Origin: Crossaster papposus
Lineage: Eukaryota; Echinodermata; Asteroidea; Velatida; Solasteridae
NCBI GenBank assembly: GCA_037893245.1
Contig: JBAIAA010000119.1
Span: 558,001 to 622,000 of the forward strand
Length of the DNA: 64,000 nt
Direction: 5' to 3'
Under the pieces are notes generated by a model. The model saw nothing but the letters and a program-made list of their open reading frames with translations, made no database searches and was not told the DNA's origin. Below, in pieces: positions 51,201 to 61,042 of this stretch. The translations under genes and the position numbers were made by a program. How positions within the stretch are numbered: position 1 is the stretch's first letter; every line of letters begins with the position of its first letter.

Positions 51201-51264
51201 GATGATCTCTACTTCACTCTGTTATCATGTGGAAAGGAAGTTGTAGTCATCCCTGGAGCTCAAA
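51201..51264 (-). other. 5'UTR part of the first coding exon, with upstream acceptor
   Basis: Upstream of the ATG at 51200 the same frame has a TAA seven codons earlier (51222-51224), which supports this start. At 51265 on the minus strand a pyrimidine-rich stretch ends in TTCCTGCACAG, a good 3' splice site. At least one non-coding 5' exon and the promoter therefore probably lie above 51265, possibly beyond 64000. I could not locate them. Confidence 0.55.
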
Positions 51265-51842
51265 CTGTGCAGGAAGATTAAATGGTTACTGTTAGAAGTA
51301 GAGGAGGCATTATTCACATGATTAAAAGGATTTTGGAAAATTAACAAAATTTGCTGCAAACTGCTTTCTGACTGGATTAAGCTGATATAAAAAATACCAC
51401 GACCTGATGGTTTTGTGTTCTAAAGAAAAAAAAGGCAAAGTGTGTGCATTTTTAAACGATGACCTCAAATGACTACTAGATGACCTTTGACCTATTTTAA
51501 ATGTTGTGATGAACCCTAACCCAAGCTCCATCCAAGTTACATTAGAATCCATCAAATTATGTAGACAAAGAAACATTTAAGTATATTTGAACAAAGACCA
51601 CTAATGACCCCTACGTGACCTTTGACCTCAGTAATCTGATGTTGAATTGCGTCTTCCCACCCAAGGGTCACTACATCCAAGTTTCATCAAAGCCCATGAA
51701 AGCATGAAGATGTTAACAACTTGTTCAGTTAATGGCATGACCAGTAATGTATTACCAATGACCAGTAATACCAATGACCGGTAATACATGTATATATTAC
51801 TAATGACCAGTAATATACATGTATTACCAATGACCAGTGTCA
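51265..51842. other. Sequence 5' of the first coding exon, with short tandem repeats
   Basis: No coding signal. 51720-51842 holds irregular repeats of TACCAATGACCAGTAATA with interspersed ACATGTAT. Probably intron of the plexin 5'UTR. Confidence 0.5.
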
Positions 51843-51879
51843 CTGTACAATGGAAGTTCTATTTATCATACAAAATTAT

Positions 51880-51995
51880 ATATATTTTTTCAGTGCAGCC
51901 ACTTTGTGCATAGGGACGAATAATTCATCGACACGTGATCAACAACCCACCAATGAGACGACAGGACTTTTATTCAGGTGTTCTATTGTAAAAAA
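51880..51995. repeat. Family D-associated repeat
   Basis: Shares GGGACGAATAATTCATCG-like and GTGATCAACAACCCACCAAT-like sequence with 27090-27195, the flank of D2. Confidence 0.6.
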
Positions 51996-52067
51996 ATATT
52001 CACCTTGCAACTTACACATGATGTACCCCTAACATTTGTTTTAATTGCTTTTAAAGAGCATTCCAAA

Positions 52068-52476
52068 TGTGACCTGTTCCAACGAAACCCGGACAAAGTC
52101 GCACAATGTGTTTTGTCACAATGTACTCCTGAAGTCATTTCGGGATGGATTTTACCATTTTGAGGTTTTAGGTTTTCCTAAGTCACTCACTATTAATCTA
52201 CAATCTCCTCAAATTTGAACAAAATCCGTCTACCAGAAGTGTGTTTTTTGGCAATTTTGTGAAACATTTGTGTTTAGAAATAATACGCTTTTCTGAACTT
52301 CAAAGCTGTTTATCTCATTATTAGGTTGTCATGGTTTTATCACTAAATCCAGATCCCAGGGAAGATAGGGTGGGGGTACATAAATGATACATCATTTTAA
52401 AGCTGAGAACCTAGAGAATTTGAAAAAAGCAAAATCTGAAAAACTAAAAAGTCGAGTTTCGTTGGAACAGGTCACA
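52068..52476. mobile_element. Family G MITE copy G2
   Basis: Ends TGTGACCTGTTCCAACGAAA and TTTCGTTGGAACAGGTCACA, about 409 bp; inverted relative to G1. Confidence 0.92.
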
Positions 52477-53056
52477 AATGATGTTCATAAAAATGTATGT
52501 ATTGTAAAGACAAATAAAACCTACATGTAGGAGTGGGTTGTTTTGAAACAATTTTATAATTTGTAGTCTGTAGTCAAAAAGTATTTTGACTGCGGATACC
52601 ATAGGTTCACTAAAGGTGAGAAAACCAATTGTTGTGGTTTCACTAGATTGTGTTTCATTAAGTTGAGCTTCTATACTGATTCCCATGCGTGGGGAAAAAG
52701 TTGAGGTTTTCAAAGATTTGGAATGTTCAATGTTTAAAACAAATGTACAGCCTGTACATTGTAACTGGCTCACTCAGTGACACATATGTCAAGGTGGTTG
52801 TCATAACTATGGTTAATCCCTGTCAAGTTTGTGGTGCCAATTTTTAACACCCCAGTTTGTTTTTCTTGAATGCACTAACGGAAATCCAGGCTTATGTAGT
52901 TGACGGTGGATCGTTTCCTTCCATAGAGACTAAACACATCCGTTAAATTTGTAGAGACAAGTATAATGTCCTAATTCTAAATAATAACTTTGTAATTATT
53001 GTGTCATCAGTCTTTGTAAACAGAAAGGTCAAAATAAAAATGATTCTTCCGTTTTA
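52477..53056. other. Stretch without recognised features
   Basis: Probable intron or flank sequence. I see no repeats shared with the rest of the window and no gene. Confidence 0.4.
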
Positions 53057-53401
53057 ATGGTAGGATACACCATTGGTAATTGCTTGAAATATCATGAATG
53101 GGTGGATTTTGGGTGTTGTATTTTATAGTAAATACTGGCCTGTCTGAAGTTTTACAATCATGGATGCTGAGAAAAGCAAGAAAAACGGCGTTCGTTTTCA
53201 ACCGGCGTCAGGCAGTGGTTCTTATGATGTTCTGTTTAGCGAATTGTTTGTTATAAACTTAAACATTTTGAAACAATTACAGGATATCTAGCGCAATCCT
53301 GTGGCTGGATGCCTATAACCATTATTAACTTTCAAATAAGTACGATATTTTCTTATAATTTAGTTGATATTTTTTTATATCTGCAAATGGTGTATCCTAC
53401 A
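53057..53401 (+). mobile_element. Family B MITE copy B10
   Basis: Both ends are present: GGTAGGATACACCATTGG and GCAAATGGTGTATCCTAC. The central palindrome is mostly deleted. Confidence 0.88.
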
Positions 53402-53429
53402 TGACATTTAAGGTAGGTCGAAAAATGTT

Positions 53430-53636
53430 ACACGCTAAAAACAGATTGGTTGAAAATAACCAATACGTGTCCAACCAATGATATTGGTAAATTTTAACCA
53501 AAATATTGGTCAAAATAACAAATATTTTGGTAAAAATTTACCAATATCATTAGATATTTCGACTATTATTTGGTTAAAATTGACCATTATCATTGGTAGG
53601 ACATATCTACCAAACCAATCCGTTTTTAGGGTGTAC
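53430..53636. mobile_element. Family K MITE
   Basis: About 207 bp with imperfect inverted ends ACACGCTAAAAACAGATTGG and CCAATCCGTTTTTAGGGTGT. Inside it the word ATATTGGT and its complement repeat many times, so it can fold along its length. Confidence 0.85.
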
Positions 53637-54216
53637 TTTGTATATTTATTCTGTGCCGATTAAATAGATTATTCACATCATTTTGTATCAGCCCCACTGA
53701 ATATTCTCAAAAGAAATATCCATTTTGACAGGCCTACCAATCAAATGATTGTTTTAATAAAAAAATAAAAAATGACACTGAGGTTTCTGATAACAAAATG
53801 GGGCTGGGCTGTGGTCATAAAATTAGTGTTGGTTGGGAAACAGATTTGTTAACCCTAAGGACCAGTATTAAATGTCACATTTTGTGCAGTGTGGTGACTT
53901 TTGTAATGCAAGTTCCAGACAGGAGTAAAACAAATTTATGAAGACCAGATGTCCATCTGATTCTAAAACTGGAAAAAATAAGATGAAACTTTAAGACCTT
54001 GACTTCAGCCAAAACTTGACCCTGATGACACTCACAATGTATTTAGCCAAATACAACAAAAAGTTTAAAAATAAACATATATATGTCTACCAATTGGGTG
54101 ACACTGTGAAAATGTTAGGGTCACCCATGGATACATTTACAAGTTCAAAACTGCTTGATGCTATTCTGGACTACAACAGACCACAGACCAATTACCATAC
54201 TACATTCCAGATTCTA

Positions 54217-54614
54217 AAGGTAGGACCATGGAGGAATAAGAAGGACACAAAATTTGCAGATATCGAAAAAATTTACTACAGAATTATTAAGAAATATCTT
54301 ACTCATCTGAAAGTAAATAACGATTCTAGGTATCCAGCAAAATGATTGCGCTAGATATCCTGTAATTATTCTGAAAAATATAATTTTATAAAGAAACATT
54401 CGGACGGCGATCGCGAACACACACAAATAACCTAAGAATAACTGCTCGACGCCGGTTGAAAACAAACGCTGTTTTTCGTGCTTTTCTCGGCATTCATAAT
54501 TGTAAAACTTCGGACAGGTTAGTTAAACGATATTTACTATAAAATACAGCCCCCCAAATCCACCCATTCATTAATAATTCAACCAATTACCAATGGTGTA
54601 TCCTACCTTTAACA
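54217..54614 (-). mobile_element. Family B MITE copy B11
   Basis: Left end AAAGGTAGGACCATGG is altered by a small insertion before TTTGCAGATATCG; right end AATGGTGTATCCTACCTTTA. Interior GGACGGCGATCGCGAA. Confidence 0.88.
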
Positions 54615-55804
54615 GGAAACACGCTGAGAACAATTCAATGAAACGCAACAAGCAAAACATCACAATTTGAATTGCACATCTTTTAAAAGTTTACCCAAGT
54701 TCCAATATCACAACAGAAAAATCAGCCAACCAAGAGTCACACATAAGGTTTCCAATCCAAAGGCCTTCTCACACTGTGTACACATATACACCCGATCCAT
54801 GTCAAAATCTATACAGTTCCAATTAACCTGTGTAGACTTCTCAAATTTATACAACAGCAGAATCTACCTCATGCATAAACTATCCAAAATTTCTACCTCT
54901 TAACTACATGTACCGGTACCTCCATACATGCAGACAAAATATATGCAACTTACTGATGATTCAGCCACCCACATTGGTAGATAGTGCGACACTGCTGGAT
55001 ATCAGAGCTGTTCCTTGCTGGAGTATGTATGTCCAGAGTGGGGATTATTGGGTACTACAAGTACAGGCATGCAACCATTGCACAACTGCTAAAAAAACAC
55101 AAGGCCAAATTGAATTGAACCTTCCTGGCTTAAACTGCCTTACTCCTCAACACAATAGTAGTTTGACCTACACAATAATACCCACACATGCTGCTATACC
55201 AATCACCAACCACCAATCAAGTACATGTACTATACCCTATGCATGTCAGGTGGTACGTGAATGAATGCACAATTCCAGCTTTTCTTTTGGACGGTTTTAT
55301 AAGGGACAAAAGGAAAACTTCAATTTGATTTCCTTTTATTTCGTTTCTCTCAGGACGTTTCTCTCTTAGAGCTTAAAGGGTGCCCACATGGTTTTCATTG
55401 CATGCTTAGTGGCCACAATTGAAAGAATGAAAGGCTTCCGGAACTGCAGCCAGTATCAGAAAGGAGTTACAAAAAAAAAAGTGTAAAGATGAAAAGCTAA
55501 GGCTGAGTTGTTTTACAACAAGTGGTTCTAAAAATTCCCCTGTGGTTTTGGCAGCATTATTTTAGGTTACCAGTAAGGTCAGGTACTGGTCAGGTTCAAC
55601 CTCAAACAATCCACCCATTCTGCAGCCCAGTCATCAATCACTGCTATTGCCTTCAAACCACTGAAAAGCTGTACTTTTTGATTCTTTTTTTACAAAATCT
55701 AATTTAAGGCACATACAATTCTCAAGAATTTATTCCTATTAGTAATTACAGGCTTTAACAAAAAGTTGATCATAAAAAATATATTCTGAAATTAACCCTT
55801 ACCC
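54615..55804. other. Stretch without recognised features
   Basis: The longest unassigned block upstream of the gene. Open frames in it (for example 54908-55264, +) show no domain and no codon pattern that I trust. Confidence 0.4.
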
Positions 55805-55980
55805 TTAAAGGTAGTATACACCTTTTGCAGATATCGAAAATATTTACTACCGAATTATTAAGAAATATCCTACTCATCTGAAAGTAAATGATGATTCTGG
55901 GCATCCAGCAAAATGATTGCGCTAGATATCCTGTAATTATTCTGAAAAATAGAATTTTATAATGAAAAATTCGCGATCGC
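55805..55980 (-). mobile_element. Family B MITE copy B12, half element
   Basis: AAAGGTAGTATACACCTTTT to the central GCGATCGC; the other half is missing. Confidence 0.82.
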
Positions 55981-57305
55981 AACAAGCAAACAAAAAAAGT
56001 GCAATATATTTAGCCATAACATTAACAAAACAAACACAGGTTTGTAGAATCTGTCACTTGCCATTTGTCAACTTATAATCCCATCTCCACAGGTATTAGT
56101 TACACAATGTCCACGTTTTAATGATAAAGCCTAGATAAGGTTTCCTAATTTGGTTTAATTCCAAATTTCCCTTTATTATTGCATGCCCGGCCCTGGATGT
56201 TATCAATCATAACATAAATGTAAGACATATCCTGGCAAGGGGTGATTGGACTTGATCTGTCCGTCTTAATAACCTATATTCCCTGCTAAAAAAGTAAAAG
56301 TAACGCCTTGTTGGGTGAAGACAATGAAAGAACTGACAATGAACAATACTAAATGTGAAACTGTTATGGCTAGGGTTACATTTGGGGTCAAATTTGTTCC
56401 TCTTTTTTTAATATGTATAGCAAGTAGGCCTACATGTACATTGTACTATATTTTTTACTCGGCAATTTAAACATTCAGTTTTATCAAAATGCTTTTTGCA
56501 GTTGGATACTTTGCTCGAAGATGCACAAATTTTTAGAATACACAAAGGGATCTCAAAGTACAAAACTAAAAGGTTAAACGAATTCCAACTACCGTACCAG
56601 TACAAGTTAGTAAGTAAAAATATGTGACTTGCAGCCGATTTCACGAAACAGTGCGTAACTTACGCCTTAACTGGATGTGGCGCAAGACTTACGCCACAAC
56701 TTTAATGCGTAGCTGCGCCATAAGTTAAAATCGATTTCACGAAACTCGACTTAGCTACGCAACATCCTATTTTCACTAAAAACTTTTATATTTGTAGGAC
56801 GAGGGTGACCTCAAGTTCTAACAACGACTGTTTGCAGTTGTTGCACAAATATACATAAAACAGACGTTACAATTATACGTGTTTACGCGGATTTTTGTTG
56901 GAGGCCGCCATTTTGGGGGGGCTGTGTTAATTGTAGCGTCAATACCGATTTTAAAGCCGTTTTTTTCTCGATGAAAAACCCATTGTGCGATCGCACCTTG
57001 TCGTGACCTATAATGGGATATTTGAAGCAGCAACTTGAACAAAGATAGGATAGGGATTGTCATCAGTCACGTAAGGTTTTGTCACTTGATCATAATTGTC
57101 GATCGTTGCGTCGATCGATCGAGGCCAGCGGCCGGCGGTGTTCGTCTGCTATTATTATAACGATGATTTAGCGGGTAATTATAAGTAAATCTGGTAAAAA
57201 CAGTGAGCACAACATGGCAACTTGAATGTTTGTGATCGATGTTGAGCGTTATACCGAATACAATGATAGAACTAGAAGAAAACAAATGTGGCAGTGGCAC
57301 TAACT

Positions 57306-57327
57306 GGGGGGGGGGGGGGGGGGGGGG
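57306..57327. repeat. Poly(G) run, 22 bases
   Basis: Longest mononucleotide G tract in the window, inside the Harbinger-like element. Confidence 0.9.
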
Positions 57328-57914
57328 AGAGAGGGCAGAACTAAACATTTTAACTGAATTTGTGAGAGAAAATTTAACACGGTTGTTTGGCAACAATTAT
57401 AAAACTTAAAAGGGAAAAGATCATAGATGAATATAGAAAGGTAAAAAAGCTGTGTTGGCAGAGTGCTGTGACAGCGGATGTCAACAAAAGATTTGTTTAA
57501 AGCAAGAAAGAGGTGGGGCCTGGGGGAAGGGGGAGCTTGCTGCAAAAGCTAGAAAATAAAAATGGCCGGGATGGAGAAAAGAGTGGTAGTAATTCATTGG
57601 TAAGGCATAATAATATTAGGCATGATAATCTGTGCTCTTTTTTTCCTTCGTGTTGATCGAGCTGAATACAACTAGGAAATAATTCCATAGGGACCTAGGC
57701 ATTATTAGGCCTAATGTTACGGACATCATCACCCTGATTTGTGCACAAATGGCTAGGGATGAGACTGGTCTGAAAAAAAGTCTGTAGTGTTTTCTTGTTC
57801 CTAGGCCCTAGTAGTACTAGTAGGGTTTTTTGCTTAGATATCTTTTAAGCAACATTTTACGATTGTGTTTATTGCAGATTTCTTTCAAATTGAGGATTGC
57901 GATAAAGATAAAAG

Positions 57915-58264
57915 ATGCTGCTGATGATGATGATGACTACGACGCTGATTACGACCCATCAGAACGATTTACTAACTAAACTGGAAGCCTCCATTGCCTC
58001 TACATCATCAAGGCCAGCCCTGTCAACACAGACTGCAACCCCGAGTGGTGTAGAACATGTACAACCTAAAGAATTATCAATAACAAATAGGAAAATGTAT
58101 GAATTGGACAAATTTACTTCTGGAAATTGAGAAGAAAAGGCTATGGTTGCAAAGGAACATTTAAAAGTGTCGCAGTATCTTAATGCTAATTTGCAGATGG
58201 TCATTGCTATTGCCTGTCAGCAGCGTGCCATCATTTTGGTGCCAGCTGAAGATAATGCTTAACG
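57915..58264 (+). pseudogene. Possible Harbinger accessory gene remnant
   Basis: One frame reads KLEASIASTSSRPALSTQ ... VQPKELSITNRKMYELDKFT, a TGA, then EEKAMVAKEHLKVSQYLNAN and CQQRAIILVPAEDNA and a stop, so a readable helical C-terminus continues beyond the stop. In another frame an Asp-rich run (KDAADDDDDYDADYD) precedes it. Harbinger elements carry a second Myb-like gene opposite the transposase, and the position fits, but I see no SANT/Myb motif. Confidence 0.4.
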
Positions 58265-58589
58265 TCTTAACTTCTCATTTCCAGATGTTCTTTATTCCCT
58301 GTCATAATTTTCCCTATTTATTGGGGCCATTAAAAGTAATCAACGTTTACAAAATGTTGACTCTAAAATGTAGGGGAATTGTCTCCTATGGAGCGTCAAA
58401 AGTGGACAACCGTATTTTCCGATTTTCTCAGAGCTAGTATAATTTTAGGTTTTCAGAAATTGCGACACTGGTTAAAAAAAACCTGGATTTTATGCTAGCA
58501 GAAATTTGGATTTTACTATCTGTGTCGCAGTTTATGAAAACTTAAAATGTTTGTTCTACATGTACTAGCTTTTGACGCTCCATAGTCTC

Positions 58590-58833
58590 CACCAGTTCGC
58601 GCCGGGATTATTTTAACATCACCGAGCCGACGCGCGGGATTATTTTTAACAAAACTCGATCCGAGGTGGGTTCAGCCCGATGGTACCGGAAAGCACACCC
58701 ACGCATTTCCGGCCTTGTTCGTTGCTGACGAACATTTTCGGCCTTGCTCGTGGCTTGTTTGTATGTGTCATCCGTTTTGAATCTGGGAAAAACTTTGTGT
58801 TTGTATATATGTCATCCGGCGCGAACTGGTTAA
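58590..58833. mobile_element. Family A MITE copy A11, nested in the Harbinger-like element
   Basis: CACCAGTTCGCGCCGGGATT at the left (TTAA lost on this side), CCGGCGCGAACTGGTTAA at the right. Confidence 0.9.
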
Positions 58834-58938
58834 AAGTCAAACTTAAAAACATACTTGACATTGAAATTAGTCTTGGTTCCAAGATTACGTAAGCGGAGTG
58901 ATCTTACAAAACCCAGTCAGCCACCCCACTATGAAATT

Positions 58939-59349
58939 TTGGTTGCAAGACGTCCTAATCGCGGTATGCAGCGTGCGTAGGCTGCCGATGCGGGCGCCCC
59001 ATACGCTACAGACCACGCCATGACGTTCAAATAGGATGTCTTGTTGGCTAACTGACAATCGCTCAAAAATTTATGAGCAGAATTGTGATGCATTTCCATG
59101 CGCGTGTGACGTTGCGTGCATAATTACGTGACGTAACAGAAACTTGACCAATGAGTATGATTATGCATGTTACGTCAACGCGATTATACACACAATGTCA
59201 CGTCACACGCGCATGCAAATTCTGCTGGGAATTTTTGTTAAGTGATTATGTCCATTAGCAAAGACGTTCAATTTAAAGGTTATTAAGAGGGCGCCCGCAT
59301 AGGCGGTCTACGCGCACTGCATACTGAGATTAGGACGTCTTGCAACCAA
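58939..59349. mobile_element. Family F MITE, long inverted termini
   Basis: About 410 bp. Ends TTGGTTGCAAGACGTCCTAA and TTAGGACGTCTTGCAACCAA; the pairing continues inwards through GCATAC/GTATGC and CTACGC-type words and a second inverted pair (GCGCGTGTGACGTTG / ATGTCACGTCACACGCGC). Confidence 0.88.
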
Positions 59350-60035
59350 GACTACCCACTGTGTAGCAGAATAATGTAAAAATATACTGTAAAAATGGAG
59401 AATGCACACGAGTTCCTGCATTTAGAGGCCAAAAATCAACTTAAGACGAAGCCAGGGAAAGGCATATTGTTTGTATTATCATGGCAATTCTATAAACTTG
59501 ACTTCTCATTGGATATACAAACAAGTCTTGTTTATATTTATTATCTTTCTTTATTATAATTTCTTTCTTGGAACAATTTGTGTATAGTATACAATGTACA
59601 TGTAGAATTTATTTATAAATAAAAAACAGAAGCCTTGTTCCTAGACTTGCATTGGTTTCTCAATTTGTCATGTTTTGTAGTGTTTTCATATAACCTATAA
59701 TTAAGCCTATAAACTGGGTACAAAAACTACAAAAACAATCCTTTGGTTCTGGCTTTGATTTGATTTTAACAGGTGGGTTGCTTATCTAACAATACATTTG
59801 GAGAACGCACTCCTTACAAACCACTTTTCCTTTCATTCCCGAGTACATTATGTATTTTGTTCGACCAATAAAGGCCTACATTCATCTTTTAGGGGTGCAT
59901 GAGGGCGCTGTTTAACTTTTGAGACAAAAAAGTGCGCCGGAGATTTGTTATGATTTGAGAAAGTGAGATTTAAACGAGGGTCACGGTGTTTTTTTTTGCA
60001 CGCGACATTTACTAAAGTTAACGGAAAATGAGAAA

Positions 60036-60247
60036 CTATCCTTGTAGGACGCTCCAAACATGTCGTAAATCTTTAACGATTTGGAAAATACCCTTCCGAG
60101 AAGAGCGATACCGTCCTCTGATTTCGTCGTCTTCGAGATGATATATAGGGGATTTATTCGGTCACGGAACAATCTTTCACGGCGAAGCGCTCTTCGATGT
60201 TCGCGTTGAACGCCATGTTTACGACACATAGCCAAGACTTGCGCCAC
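60036..60247 (-). pseudogene. Harbinger-like transposase, N-terminal fragment with frameshift
   Basis: The minus strand starts MAQVLAMCRKHGVQREHRRA then RRERLFRDRINPLY; a frame change is needed to continue with LEDDEIRGRYRSSRKGIFQI and VKDLRHVWSVL before a stop. 'RDR.NPL..L.DDEIR.RYR.SR.GI..I...LR' is the usual N-terminal block of Harbinger nucleases (recognised from general family knowledge). The DDE catalytic region is absent. Confidence 0.7.
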
Positions 60248-60423
60248 CTAAAGTCATGGCGTAAGTTACGCCACATCTTATGGCGTAACTCGGGAAGTTA
60301 CGACATATCCCGATAATGCGTAACTTTCGTGAAATCCGTCCTAAAGTTATTGCGCAACTTGCGCAATAAGTTATGGCGTAAGTCCACTTACGCCATAAAG
60401 TAAAGTTTCGTGAAATCGGCTGC

Positions 60424-61042
60424 TGTCACCACAATATGAGAGTAAAGTCGGAAAAATTGAAAATTGAGATATTGGTATTTTCAAATTCTTGAGAAAGAGA
60501 GCTTTCCAATGGTATATAATTATCACTTGGGGGTTTTGCAATAAATACATTTTACAGCGCTCCAGAGAGTCATGGGTTTCACAAAACGTGTTTGTGAGAA
60601 AACTTACTTTATAAACATCCTAAACAAAACACACAAAAGATTGCAAAACAGGACAAGTACAAGTAAGGTTCGGCTGAGCATAGCAATTAACAGCTATGTT
60701 CTAATCATTATTTCTTTTTGAAACTTTCCACACATACAAACTATTGTATAAACAACAAAATATTAAAATTTTGCAAACGTGGGACAGTTACGTAGACCTA
60801 ATTTGCATATTTAATTACCGTTTTAATTAGAACACTAACTACGCAAACACTACGCAAAATCGCGTAATTTAGGAGGTTTTGGATCATCTGATTGCACTTT
60901 AAGAAATGGGAATATGTAGAGGAGGACTTAGGCTTTCCAAATTAGGCAAAATCTCACAATTGACCACCCCTTCATATTTTGACTTTGGATGGCCATATCT
61001 CTGAATCACATTGTGCGACTTTACTCTCATATTGTGGTGACA
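60424..61042. mobile_element. Family H MITE-like element
   Basis: About 620 bp directly abutting the Harbinger-like element. Ends TGTCACCACAATATGAGAGT and ACTCTCATATTGTGGTGACA. The outer AGGTCACATAT resembles family G/I ends. Confidence 0.88.

Larger units (their letters stand above)
56631..60423. mobile_element. PIF/Harbinger-like DNA transposon, 3.8 kb, decayed
   Basis: Perfect 19-bp inverted termini GCAGCCGATTTCACGAAAC with GCGTAACT/TTACGCCA-rich subterminal sequence. Inside are an open frame on the plus strand (57915-58264, broken) and, near the right end on the minus strand, an N-terminal transposase fragment (60036-60247): the two-gene opposed layout of Harbinger elements. Families A (58590-58833) and F (58939-59349) are nested in it. 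The catalytic part of the transposase was not found. Confidence 0.75.

Noticed and set aside
50032..50340. Plus-strand open frame over the sema exon (and the one at 33243-33596 over exon 7)
   Set aside because: Antisense shadows of strongly constrained plexin exons on the other strand.
54908..55264. 118-residue plus-strand open frame
   Set aside because: No domain, no splice context and composition like the surrounding AT-rich sequence. I could not separate it from chance.
57915..58130. Independent host gene encoding a Met/Thr-rich small protein
   Set aside because: It lies between the ends of a Harbinger-like element, is broken by a TGA with readable sequence continuing after it, and has no recognisable host domain.
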